Below are positions 18,767 through 27,822 of a stretch of 64,000 nt of DNA, piece after piece. A program made the position numbers and the translations under genes. A model generated the notes under the pieces. That model was not told where the DNA came from and searched no databases. It saw nothing but the letters and a program-made list of their open reading frames with translations. The number at the start of each line of letters is the position of its first letter. Position 1 is the stretch's first letter. This DNA is from Mesorhizobium sp. J428 (GTDB lineage Bacteria; Pseudomonadota; Alphaproteobacteria; Rhizobiales; Rhizobiaceae), in assembly GCF_024699925.1 (NCBI RefSeq), contig NZ_JAJOMX010000001.1:3200001-3264000 (forward strand), in the 5' to 3' direction.

Positions 18767-21220
18767 CTATCCCTTCACCCTTTCCGCCTTCGGATCGTAG
18801 AGCGGCTCCATGTGCAGCGTCGCCGGCACCGTATCCATCGCTACGACCAATTCGTATGTTCCCGAGGCGAGGAAGTCGTCGCTCACACCGTCCGCGTTTC
18901 GCACGTAGCCGTAGCCGATGTTTTTCTCCACCGTGTAGCCGAAGCCGCCGGAGGTGAGGTAGCCGACCGGCTGGCCGTCGCGCAGGATCGTTTCGCGGCC
19001 TAGGAGCACGACGGTTGGGTCGTCGACGGTGAAACAGGCGAGACGCTTCTTCAGCGGCTGGCCGGCGACGGCCTCCAGCGCGCGGCGGCCGGAGAAGTCG
19101 GTGTTCTTGCGCAGCTTCACCGCCCAGCCGAGGCCTGCCTCGAACGGCGTGTCGTTAGGCGTGATGTCCGAGCCCCAGGCGCGGTAGCCCTTTTCCAGCC
19201 GCAGCGATTCCAGCGCGCGGTAGCCGACGGGGCGGATGCCGTGGCGTTCTCCCACTTTCATCAGCGCGTCGAACACAACCCCGGTCGCCTCGATCGGTAC
19301 GTGGAGCTCCCAGCCGAGCTCGCCGACATAGGTGACGCGCAGCGCGCGCACCGTTGCGCCGGCGATCGAGATTTCCCTGACATGGCCGAACGGGAAGGCC
19401 TCGTTGGAGACGTCGGCGTCGGTGACAGCGGCCAGCACTTCGCGCGCGCGCGGCCCCATCAGCGACAGGGGCCCGAACTGCTCCGTCACGTCGGTCAGTT
19501 GCGCATCGGCGCTGTCCGGCAGGTGGTCGCCTATCCAGGCGAGGTCGTGGGTGCGGAAGCCTGTGCCGGTGACGATGTAGAAGCGGTCCTCGGCGAGCCG
19601 CGCCACGGTGAGGTCGGCCTCGATGCCGCCGCGCGAGTTGAGAAGCTGCGTGTAGGTGAGCCGGCCGACCGGCTTCGACACGTCGTTGGCGCAGATCCAG
19701 TCCAGCGCCTTCTGCGCGTCCGCTCCGGCAAGCTCGTATTTGGCGAAGGAGGACTGGTCGAAGATGCCGACCTTCTCGCGCACCAGCCGGTGCTCGTCGC
19801 CGACCGGGCCGAACCAGTTCTGCCGGCCCATCGAATAGACGTCTTCCGCCGCGACCACCGACGGAGCGAACCAGTTCGGCCGCTCCCAGCCGAGCTTGGA
19901 GCCGAAGACAGCGCGATGGGCCTTGAGCCGCTCGTAGAGCGGCGAGACGATGTAGGGCCGCCCGCTCTCATATTCCTCGTGCGGATAGGCTATGGTGTAG
20001 TGCTTGCCATAGGCTTCCAGCGTGCGGTCGCGCACCCAGTCGCGGTCGCGGTGCAGCTTCGAGAAGCGGCGGATGTCGACCACCCACAGATCGAGAGGCG
20101 CCTCGCCGTCGACCGTCCACTGCGCCAGCACCCAGCCCGCGCCGCCGCCCGAGGCGATGCCGAAGGCGTTGAAACCGGCGCCGACGAACATGTTGGCACA
20201 TTCGGGCGCAGCACCCAGGATGAAGTTGCCATCGGGCGTGAAACTCTCCGGCCCGTTGACCATCTGCTTCACGCCGACCTCGGCGAGCGCCGGGATGCGC
20301 TCGATCGCCTGGGTCATGTGCTGTTCGAAATGGTCGTAGTCGTCGTCGAACAGGCGGAACTGCCAGTCGTTCGGCACGTCGCCATTGGGAGTATTTGGCG
20401 TCCACGGCTGCGGATTCGGCTCATAGCCGCCGAAGACCAGCCCACCGACCTCCTCCTTGAAGTAGGTGCGCCGGTCGGGATCACGGATGGTCGGTGCATC
20501 CGTGGAAAGGCCCGGTATCTTCTCGGTGATGACGTACTGATGCTTCACCGGCTGCAGCGGAACGTCGATGCCGGCCAGCGCGCCGACCTGCCGCGCCCAC
20601 TGGCCGGCGCAGTTGACGACCTTGTCGCAGGCGATGTCGCCCTTGTCGGTCTTCACCGCGACGATCCGGCGGCCCTGCATCTCGAAGCCGGTGACACGCA
20701 CATTCTCGAACAGCTTTGCGCCGTGCATGCGCGCACCTTTGGCGAGCGACTGGGTGATGTCGGACGGGCTTGCCTGCCCGTCTGTCGGCAGCCAGGACGC
20801 GCCGACGAGGTCGGAGACGTCCATCAGGGGGAACATCTGTTTCGTCTCGGCAGGCGAGAGCAGATGCATCTCCATGCCGAAGCTCTTTGCCGTGGTGGCG
20901 GTGCGGCGGAATTCGGTCCAGCGGTCCTGGTTGGTGGCGAGCCGCAGGCAGCCGGTCATCTTCCAGCCGGTGGCGAGCCCCGTCTCGGCCTCCAGCCCCT
21001 TGTAGAGCTCTACCGAATATTTCAGCACCCGTGTGATCGAGGCGGAGGAACGGAGCTGGCCGACGAGGCCTGCCGCGTGCCAGGTCGAGCCGGAGGTGAT
21101 CTGCCCCATCTCCAGGAGCACGACGTCGGCCTTGTGGTCGCGTGCGAGGTGGTAGGCGGTCGAGCAGCCGATGATGCCGCCGCCGATGACGACGATCTGG
21201 GCGTGCGAGGGCAGCGTCAT
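18767..21220 (-). CDS. FAD-dependent dimethylglycine/sarcosine dehydrogenase-like enzyme
   Basis: 817 aa. The N-terminal DAO domain has the dinucleotide fold VVIGGGIIGCSTAYHLA (10-26) and the covalent-FAD motif SGSTWHAAGLV, with H48 the expected attachment residue. From about 430 a GcvT-like folate-binding domain follows (WFGPVGDEHRLVREKVGIFD, then GYRALESLRLEKGYRAWG). The family demethylates N-methylglycines or related amines, passing formaldehyde to tetrahydrofolate. The start overlaps the kinase-like gene's stop (ATGA). The neighbouring betaine-type importer suggests methylated amines as substrate. Confidence 0.88.
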   Translation of the reverse strand: MTLPSHAQIVVIGGGIIGCSTAYHLARDHKADVVLLEMGQITSGSTWHAAGLVGQLRSSASITRVLKYSVELYKGLEAETGLATGWKMTGCLRLATNQDRWTEFRRTATTAKSFGMEMHLLSPAETKQMFPLMDVSDLVGASWLPTDGQASPSDITQSLAKGARMHGAKLFENVRVTGFEMQGRRIVAVKTDKGDIACDKVVNCAGQWARQVGALAGIDVPLQPVKHQYVITEKIPGLSTDAPTIRDPDRRTYFKEEVGGLVFGGYEPNPQPWTPNTPNGDVPNDWQFRLFDDDYDHFEQHMTQAIERIPALAEVGVKQMVNGPESFTPDGNFILGAAPECANMFVGAGFNAFGIASGGGAGWVLAQWTVDGEAPLDLWVVDIRRFSKLHRDRDWVRDRTLEAYGKHYTIAYPHEEYESGRPYIVSPLYERLKAHRAVFGSKLGWERPNWFAPSVVAAEDVYSMGRQNWFGPVGDEHRLVREKVGIFDQSSFAKYELAGADAQKALDWICANDVSKPVGRLTYTQLLNSRGGIEADLTVARLAEDRFYIVTGTGFRTHDLAWIGDHLPDSADAQLTDVTEQFGPLSLMGPRAREVLAAVTDADVSNEAFPFGHVREISIAGATVRALRVTYVGELGWELHVPIEATGVVFDALMKVGERHGIRPVGYRALESLRLEKGYRAWGSDITPNDTPFEAGLGWAVKLRKNTDFSGRRALEAVAGQPLKKRLACFTVDDPTVVLLGRETILRDGQPVGYLTSGGFGYTVEKNIGYGYVRNADGVSDDFLASGTYELVVAMDTVPATLHMEPLYDPKAERVKG

Positions 21221-22104
21221 GGCGTGAGGCTTCCGAAACGGGACTGGTAGCGGTCGAGCGCGGCGTCGAGGCGCTGCAGGTTCTCTTCCGTGTAGGCCTC
21301 GTAGTCGACGCCCGGTGCGTCGAGATGCAGTTCCGACACCATCGACCACATGGATTCGCGCAGCAGCGAAGCGCACTGCATCGCGGCATGCGCCCGCACC
21401 AGTTCGGGCGAGGGCATGTCGCCGAAATAGCGTGCCAGCAATTCGCTGGATTGTTCCTCGTCGAAGCCGGCATTGGAGGCGAGGCCGGCGAGGTCGAACA
21501 TGGCGGTGGTGAAGCCGGCATATTCGAAATCGATCAGCCACAGCCGCTCGCCGTCGTCGAGGATGTTGGCGGGCAGGAAGTCGTTGTGGCCGAAGATGAT
21601 CGGCAGCGGCGGCTGTGTCTTCTCGAGGTCGGCGGCGAGTTGGAGGAAGGCCGGCAGCCGGTCGCTCATACGGCTCCCGCCCGCGCGCAGCGAGCGGGCG
21701 TAGTCGCGGATGACGTGAAAGACGAGGAAGGCGAAGCCGGCGCCGCTGATCTGGCGCGGCATCTCGACATGGAAACGCCGCACGATGTCGGCGACGCGAT
21801 CGATATTGTCGGTGACATCGGCCGGCGCGTAGGTCTTGCCGTCGACGAAGCGCGAGACCATCACGCCCGGACCGGTGTAGACCACTTCCGGCGCGAAGCC
21901 GCTGGCATGCGCGGCGCGCGCGGTCATGATCTCGCGGGTGCGGAAGACGTGATGGAACGGATAGTCCTGGCCGAAGCGCACGACATATTTGCGGCCCGCG
22001 TCCTCGACCGTGTAGCTCTTGTTCGACAGCCCGCCCTTCAGCGGCTTCGGGTCGACGGGACCGGACCAGATCGGCAGCACCCAGATGCGGGCGTTCATTT
22101 CCAT
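21217..22104 (-). CDS. Choline-kinase-like phosphotransferase in betaine cluster
   Basis: 295 aa. It starts at an ATG in a TGATG overlap with the permease stop. APH/choline kinase fold: LKGGLSNKSYTVEDAGRKYVVRF nucleotide region, catalytic IFGHNDFLPANIL and metal-binding LWLIDFEYAGFTTAMFDLAGL. The catalytic Asp and Asn are intact. It lies between the permease and the flavoenzyme, so it may phosphorylate choline or another amino alcohol taken up by this transporter. Confidence 0.86.
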   Translation of the reverse strand: MEMNARIWVLPIWSGPVDPKPLKGGLSNKSYTVEDAGRKYVVRFGQDYPFHHVFRTREIMTARAAHASGFAPEVVYTGPGVMVSRFVDGKTYAPADVTDNIDRVADIVRRFHVEMPRQISGAGFAFLVFHVIRDYARSLRAGGSRMSDRLPAFLQLAADLEKTQPPLPIIFGHNDFLPANILDDGERLWLIDFEYAGFTTAMFDLAGLASNAGFDEEQSSELLARYFGDMPSPELVRAHAAMQCASLLRESMWSMVSELHLDAPGVDYEAYTEENLQRLDAALDRYQSRFGSLTP

Positions 22105-24135
22105 CAAGATGCACTTCCTCCCATGCCGGCGAGGCCGAGCCTCGCTCTCGTTCTGGCCGCGCCGGCCGAGATCAGCCGGTCGGCGATGATCGCGATCGCG
22201 GCGACCGCGAGGCCCGCGATGAGGCCGCGGCCGGTGTCGGCCTTGGTCAGCGCGATGTAGACCTCCTGGCCGAGGTCGCGCGTGCCGACCAGCGCAGTGA
22301 TGACCAGCATCGACAGCGCGAACATGATCGTCTGGTTGATGCCGAGCATGATCTCGGGCAGCGCCAGCTTCAGCCGGATGCGCGTCAGGATCTGGCCGCG
22401 GGTCGCGCCCATCGCCCGGCCGGCCTCGACCACGCGCAGAATCGACACGTCTCAGACCGAGGACCGTGTAGCGGATCGCCGGCACGACAGCATAGGCGAC
22501 GACCGCGAGCATGGCGGAGAAGTCGCCGACCCGGAACAGCATCACGACCGGCATCAGGTAGACGAAGGAGGGCAGCGTCTGCAGCGTGTCGATGACGAGC
22601 GATACGACGCGCCAGAGGCGCTCGTTCTCCGCGCATAACATGCCCACCGGGATGCCGATCAGCGCGGCGAAGAGCACCGAGACGCCGCAGAGGTAGACGG
22701 TGATCGCCGCCTTTTCCCACTGGCCGGTCGCGGCGATCAGGAAGGCGAGGACCGCCACCGTCGCCATCAGGCGGACGCCGCCGAGCAGGTAGCCGGCGAC
22801 GGCGAGAAGCCCGGTCACGCCGAGCCAGGGCAGGTCGGAGAGGAAGCGCTTGAAGGGGACGAGCACGTTGAGCAGCACGGCGTTCTTCACCGCCTCGAAC
22901 GTGTCGAAGAAGTTGACGTTGATCCACTTCACGGCCTCGGAGAGGAGTGCGCCTGTGGAGATCTCCCACGCCTCGGGCCATCGGCGGACGAAGGGCAGGA
23001 CCATGCCGAGCGCATAGGTCGCGACGACCAATGCGAGCGCGGCCGCGATGTGCGGATAGCGAGCGGGCAGCGAGGCATCCGGCCGCGGGGCGGCGACGTC
23101 GCGCTGCGCGAAGGCCTGGCTCAGCCGGTCGAGCGCGACGGCGAGCGCCACGATGGCGAGGCCGGCGACGAGCCCCGCGCCGATGTCGAGGCGGCGAAGT
23201 GCGGCGAGCACGTCGAAACCTAGGCCGCCAGCACCGATCATCGAGGCGATGATGACCATGTTGAGCGAGAGCATGATCACCTGGTTGACGCCGACCATAA
23301 GGCTGTCGCGCGCCGAGGGCACGAGAACCCGCCACGTCATCTGCCGCCGCGTCGCGCCGACCATGCGGCCGAGGTCGCGGATTTCGGGTGCCACCTGGCG
23401 AAGCGACAGTGCCGTGATGCGCGCCATCGGCGGCAGCGCGTAGATGACGGTCGCGACGATCGCGGCCGTCGGGCCGAAGCCGAACAGGAACAGGATCGGC
23501 ACCAGATAGGCGAAGGCCGGGATGGTCTGCATCATGTCGAGCACGGGCGTCAGCGCCCGCTCGAAGCGCGGATACCGGTAGGCAGCGATGCCGAGCAGCA
23601 GCCCGCCCGCGACGCCGATCGGCACGGCGACCAGCACCGAAGCGAGCGTGGCCATGGCGCTCTGCCACTGGCCGAAGACGAGGATGAAGCCGAAGCAGGC
23701 GGCGGCCAGCATCGCGAGCGGCCGCCCGCCGGCCGCGTGGCCCATCAGCGCTACGATGCCGATCACCGCGATCCACGACAGCGGCGGCGCAATCTGCACC
23801 GCGCTCGATCCCTGGCCGGACAGGAAGCCGGTGGCCAGCAGGCTGAGCGCGAGGCGGTAGGGCGCCTCGATGAGGGAGGCGAGGAAGCGGGTGAAGTCGG
23901 TGAAGGTGAACAGGCCGAAGCTGGCGTCATTGACCAACCATTTCATCGCGTCGGAAATCCAGCGGGCGGCGGGGATTTCCCAAGCCTTGGGATAAACGTC
24001 GATCCAGGCAGGCACCGGTGCCAGCCAGAGTATCGTGAAGACGGCGAGCGCGATCAGCCAGGGCACGGAGATGCTGCCCTTGGACATGCGCGGGGCAAAC
24101 GGTGAGCCGGTTGGTCGAATGATCGAGGTGGTCAT
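22104..24135 (-). CDS. Fused double-permease of a betaine/proline-type ABC importer, frameshifted
   Basis: About 675 aa after repair. Two BPD-transp-1 domains in tandem, each with an EAA-type loop: LRQVAPEIRDLGRMVGATRR, and later VVEAGRAMGATRGQ, which is in a different frame. The frame break is near 22434, in a GCGCG stretch. Reading to that point and then shifting gives GLRRVDSA-VVEAGRAMGA, which spaces the loop correctly, so one extra base is the simplest explanation. The protein forms the membrane channel; fused pairs of ProW-like domains are common in rhizobia. It sits between the ATPase and kinase-like genes. Confidence 0.85.
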
Positions 24136-24140
24136 CAGAG

Positions 24141-24296
24141 ACCCCCCTCTGTCCTGCCGGACATCTCCCCCTCAAGGGGGGAGATCGGCTGGCACGATGA
24201 CCTTCGCAAATCGTCGAAGCCAGAAATTTGGCGGAGCCGTTCGAACTGCCAATCTCCCCCCTTGAGGGGGAGATGTCCGGCAGGACAGAGGGGGGT
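24141..24296. repeat. 45-bp perfect inverted repeat between ATPase and permease genes
   Basis: Positions 24141-24185 are the exact reverse complement of 24252-24296 (45 bp, 66-nt spacer). The arms carry G6/C6 runs and TCCTGCCGGACATCTC. Transcribed, they would form a very stable stem within the ABC operon. Parts of the arm (for example TCCGGCAGGACAGAG) recur at 25583-25602, and the spacer contains GGCACGATGA, which occurs in the hairpins at 25508 and 61260. This makes it a member of a dispersed intergenic repeat family. Confidence 0.85.
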
Positions 24297-24313
24297 CCGG
24301 AGCGTCGCCACCC

Positions 24314-25315
24314 TTACCCCCTCAGCATCAGTTCGGCGACGTCGCGCCGTTCGAGCCGGCCGACGGGGGTGCCGGCGGCGTCGGTCACTTCCAGCGTCTC
24401 GCCGTCCGAGAACAGCCGCGCCGCTTCCGCGATCCGCGTGCCGGCCGCGACGCGGGGGCGGCCTTCAGCAGTGCCCGGCTTCATCAGCGAGCCGACGGCC
24501 ACCACCTTGGCTTTCGCCACGTCGCGGGTGAACTCGCGCACGTAGTCAGTGGCGGGGTTGAGCACGAGGTCTTCCGGCGTGCCGGTCTGGACGATCTCGC
24601 CGTCCTTCATGATTGCGATGCGGTCGGCCAGCCGGATCGCCTCGTCGAAGTCGTGCGTGATGAAGACGATCGTCTTCTTGAGCTTCGACTGCAGCCGCAT
24701 GAACTCGTCCTGCATCTCGCGGCGGATCAGCGGGTCAAGTGCGGAGAACGGCTCGTCGAGGAACCACAGTTCCGGCTCGACCGCTAGCGAACGCGCAATG
24801 CCGACGCGCTGCTGCTGGCCGCCCGAGAGCTGGCGCGGGAAGGAGGCCTCGCGGCCGGTGAGGCCGACGAGGTCGATCATCTCGCGGGCACGCGCCTCGC
24901 GCCTGTCGCGCGCGACGCCCTGGATCGACAGCGGGAAGGCGACATTGTCCAGCACGCTCAGATGAGGCAGGAGCGCGAAGTGCTGGAACACCATCCCCAT
25001 CTGATGACGGCGGATCTCGATCATCCGCTTCTCGTCGGCGGCGAGCAGGTTCTCGCCGTTGAACAGGATTTCGCCTGCCGTCGGCTCGATCAGGCGCGAG
25101 AGGCAGCGCACCAGCGTCGACTTGCCCGAGCCGGACAGGCCCATGATGACGAAGATCTCGCCCTCGGCCACGTCGAGATTGACGTCGCGCACCGCGCCGA
25201 CGAGATCGTTGGCGGCGAGCAGGCCGGCATCGGGCGAGGGATTGGCGGCGATGAACGACCTGGCGCCCTCGCCGAACAGTTTCCAGACATGGCGGCAGGA
25301 GAGCTTGGCGGTCAT
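24314..25315 (-). CDS. Betaine/proline-type ABC transporter ATP-binding protein
   Basis: 333 aa. Walker A is GLSGSGKSTL, the signature is LSGGQQQRVGIAR and Walker B is LWFLDEPFSALD. An N-terminal extension before the first strand (FGEGARSF...) and a C-terminal regulatory region with one CBS-like segment (about 265-333) match the ProV/OpuAA group. It drives import by the double permease downstream. The large inverted repeat separates the two genes. Confidence 0.93.
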   Translation of the reverse strand: MTAKLSCRHVWKLFGEGARSFIAANPSPDAGLLAANDLVGAVRDVNLDVAEGEIFVIMGLSGSGKSTLVRCLSRLIEPTAGEILFNGENLLAADEKRMIEIRRHQMGMVFQHFALLPHLSVLDNVAFPLSIQGVARDRREARAREMIDLVGLTGREASFPRQLSGGQQQRVGIARSLAVEPELWFLDEPFSALDPLIRREMQDEFMRLQSKLKKTIVFITHDFDEAIRLADRIAIMKDGEIVQTGTPEDLVLNPATDYVREFTRDVAKAKVVAVGSLMKPGTAEGRPRVAAGTRIAEAARLFSDGETLEVTDAAGTPVGRLERRDVAELMLRG

Positions 25316-25335
25316 GCGGCGCGGCGAGGCGCAGA

Positions 25336-25605
25336 ACCCCCCTCTGGCCTGCCGGCCGCCCTCCGCTTACGCTCCGGGCGTTCGTCACTCGAAAAGCCAA
25401 ATCGTTGGCTTTTCGTCCGCTGCGCGGACCGCTCCTCACCCCCCACAAGGGGGGAGATTGGCGCGCGGTTCCCTTGTGGGGGGTGAGCGAACGGTTCGCG
25501 GAGCGAATTCATCGTGCCGGTGGCACGATGAAAGGTCAGCGAACGCCGGGTCGCTGCCGGAGGCAGCGGGCACCCGGCCGGATGTCCGGCAGGACAGAGG
25601 GGGGC
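25336..25605. repeat. Mosaic of intergenic hairpin repeats (fills a 334-bp gap)
   Basis: The gap between the binding-protein and ATPase genes holds no ORF of note but several hairpins. They are: GAAAAGCCAA/TTGGCTTTTC (25391-25414, 4-nt loop); a perfect 17-bp stem at 25435-25451 with 25471-25487; TTCATCGTGCC/GGCACGATGAA (25508-25532, 3-nt loop); and GCTGCC/GGCAGC (25553-25567). The flanks ACCCCCCTCTGGCCTGCCGG (25336) and TGTCCGGCAGGACAGAG (25583) are near-inverted and resemble the arms of the repeat at 24141. Confidence 0.8.
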
Positions 25606-25649
25606 GCGGAGGAGCACGGCTTAGCGATCCTGGTCGGGGAAATTATTCG

Positions 25650-26618
25650 CTACTTCTTGATCCACTCCGACCAGCGCGCCTCGTTCGCCGCGATCCATTC
25701 GGCGGCGACGTCGGCGACTTTCTTGCCGTCGAGATCGACGGCGGTGATCATCTTGCCCATCTCGTCATTGTCGATGGTGAAGGCCTTGATCGCCTTGTAG
25801 GCGCCTGGCCACTTGTCCTTCACGCCGGCCCAGCCGACCTTCCAGATCTCGCCAAAGGGCTTGCCGCAATCGTAGAGCGCGTCCGGGTTCGAGCCCCATT
25901 TCGGGTCGGTGTAACATTCCTTGGTGTATTCGGGGAATTCGATCCATTCGCCCTTGTATTTGGCCGGCGCCCAGTGCGGCGCGTAGATCCAGAGCAGGAT
26001 CGGCGCCTGCCGCTGGTAGGCGCTCTCCAGCTCGGCGAAGAGCGCCGCGTCGGTGCCGGCATGGATCACCTCGAAGGGCAGGCCGAGGGCCGCAACGCGC
26101 TCGTCGTCGAAGCCGCCCCAGGTGACCGGGCCGCCGAGGTAACGTCCCTTCGGTGCGGTTTCAGCAGTGGAGAATATCTCGGCGCATTTCTCGTCCTTCA
26201 GGGCTTCCCAGTTGGGCAGACCGGGACACTTCTCCTTCATATATTCGGGGAACCACCATTCTTCCTTGGCCTTCATGCCGGTGGGACCGAAGTTTTCGAC
26301 CTTGCCGGTGGCGGTGGCCGCATCCATGGCGTCGCGGCCGGTCGTCTCCCACATCTCCATCGCCACATGCAGGTCGCCCGCCTCGAGCCCCGCGAACTGC
26401 GCGAGATAGTCGGCCTGGACGTATTCGACGCTGTAGCCGGCCTTCTTCAACACCTCGCCCATCAGCTCGGTGGTGATCAGCTGGCCGGTCCAGTCGTGCA
26501 GCGTGAGTTTGATCGGGTCCGTGGATTCCTGCGCGACGACCGGGCCGCTGAAGGTGAGCGCGGCGGCAAGTGCCAGTCCCGCGCAGGCCGATTTAAGTCC
26601 GTGACCTGTGGCAATCAT
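25650..26618 (-). CDS. Glycine betaine/choline-type ABC substrate-binding protein
   Basis: 322 aa from ATG at 26618, with AGGAG 8 nt upstream. Signal peptide MIATGHGLKSACAGLALAAA, cleaved near VVAQ. OpuAC-type fold: IKLTLHDWTGQL at the mature N-terminus, MEMWETTG, and many Trp residues (WWFPEYM, WIYAPHW) that could form an aromatic cage for a quaternary ammonium group. It captures ligand in the periplasm for the double permease. It is first in the minus-strand operon and divergent from the DeoR regulator. Confidence 0.9.
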   Translation of the reverse strand: MIATGHGLKSACAGLALAAALTFSGPVVAQESTDPIKLTLHDWTGQLITTELMGEVLKKAGYSVEYVQADYLAQFAGLEAGDLHVAMEMWETTGRDAMDAATATGKVENFGPTGMKAKEEWWFPEYMKEKCPGLPNWEALKDEKCAEIFSTAETAPKGRYLGGPVTWGGFDDERVAALGLPFEVIHAGTDAALFAELESAYQRQAPILLWIYAPHWAPAKYKGEWIEFPEYTKECYTDPKWGSNPDALYDCGKPFGEIWKVGWAGVKDKWPGAYKAIKAFTIDNDEMGKMITAVDLDGKKVADVAAEWIAANEARWSEWIKK

Positions 26619-26821
26619 GTCCGAAACTCCTGTCCAAGTGTTCGCCCCGCCTCCGGTCGGGACAACCCCGCAGGAGGTCTTGTATCGGTCCGTCAATCTC
26701 ACGCAGCGGCAGCCGGCTTGTCAACGATGCATGTGGTGTTTTATGGCTTCATGACCGCAATTCATCACAAAGCGGGCAAGAGCGGTCAGAAATGCCGCCA
26801 AAACGGGCAGATGGGTCTGTC

Positions 26822-27619
26822 ATGTCCACAATGGTCCTGTCGAAACGCCACGCCGAGATCCTGCGTATGCTGCGCGAGGGAGATGCGGTCTCGATCTCCG
26901 ACCTTGCCGCGCGGCTCGGGGTCTCGCTGGAGACGGTGCGGCGCGACGTGAAGCCGCTCAGCGACGACGGGTCAGTGGTGCGCATGCATGGCGCGGTCGG
27001 GCTGGCCGGGCTCGGCGGCGAGGCGCCGTTCGAACGGCGCATGCGCGAGAATGCCGCCGCCAAGCGCGCGATCGCGCGCCACGTGGCCGCCACCATCGCC
27101 GACGGCGAGTCGATCATGCTCGACACCGGTACCACGACCAGCTTCCTTGCCCGCGAACTGCTCGGCCACCGCAGGCTGACCGTCGTGACCAACTCCTCCG
27201 ACATCGCCCGCACGCTCGCTACCGTGAACGGCAACAAGGTCTACATGGCCGGCGGCGAACTGAGGAGCGATTCCGGTGCGGCGTTCGGGGTCTCGGCGAT
27301 CGAGTTCATCAGCCGTTTCTCGGTCGACCATGCGGTGATCTCGGTCGGCGCCGTCGATGCCGAGGGGCTGATGGACTACGACCTCGAGGAATCCGAGTTC
27401 GCCCGCACGGTGCTCGCCTGCGGCAGCCGCCGGCTTGCTGTCACCGATCACTCCAAGTTCGGCCGGCGCGGCCTGGTGCGCATCTGCACCTTCGACGCGG
27501 TGTCCGCACTTGTCACCGATCTGCTTCCGCCCGCAGATATCGCCGACGCGCTGGCGGCCAGCGGGGCGCTGCTCGAAGTGGCGCGGGTTGATGTCGCGGA
27601 GGCGGTCGAACGCAACTAG
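26822..27619 (+). CDS. DeoR-family transcriptional regulator
   Basis: 265 aa from ATG at 26822. N-terminal DeoR HTH (RHAEILRMLREGDAVSISDL, LGVSLETVRRDVKPL), then the sugar-isomerase-like sensor domain with MLDTGTTTSFLAREL, LTVVTNSSDIA and the conserved VTDHSKFGR. DeoR proteins usually sense phosphorylated compounds. Divergent placement makes it the likely regulator of the betaine-type operon; a phosphorylated product of the kinase-like enzyme would be an attractive effector (inference). Confidence 0.9.
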   Translation: MSTMVLSKRHAEILRMLREGDAVSISDLAARLGVSLETVRRDVKPLSDDGSVVRMHGAVGLAGLGGEAPFERRMRENAAAKRAIARHVAATIADGESIMLDTGTTTSFLARELLGHRRLTVVTNSSDIARTLATVNGNKVYMAGGELRSDSGAAFGVSAIEFISRFSVDHAVISVGAVDAEGLMDYDLEESEFARTVLACGSRRLAVTDHSKFGRRGLVRICTFDAVSALVTDLLPPADIADALAASGALLEVARVDVAEAVERN

Positions 27620-27822
27620 GCTGCGTTTCGTCGGTATCTTCCGGATTCGCCGACCTTGCCCTGAGAAGGCGCTGCAACGGGTGCGGAATCGACATCTGAA
27701 TCCGTTCTCCACCCGAAAATCAAAACATCATTCTACATATGGAGAAATTTTTAGGATGAGTTGCTATTTTTAATTCCTACTAATTCGATAGGGTATAGCA
27801 CGTCACTTTGATGGAGGTCGAC

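Noticed and set aside
18767..22114. One continuous 1115-codon protein joining flavoenzyme and upstream sequence
   Set aside because: The upstream third is an out-of-frame reading of the kinase-like gene. The real start is the ATG at 21220, which gives a normal DMGDH-like N-terminus.
21217..24135. One continuous 972-codon permease-kinase fusion
   Set aside because: The middle part (about 22105-22434) is an out-of-frame reading of the second permease domain. A stop/start TGATG overlap at 22104 separates the two genes once the indel is corrected.
26619..26821. Operator sites for the DeoR regulator in the divergent gap
   Set aside because: Short similar strings (AAAGCGGGCAAGAGCGG, AAAACGGGCAG) are present, but they are too loose to call a site.
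27620..27822. Sulfur-starvation promoter before the sulfate-binding protein gene
   Set aside because: The region is AT-rich and contains CCTACTAATTCGATAGGGT, but I cannot match it to a defined regulator site.
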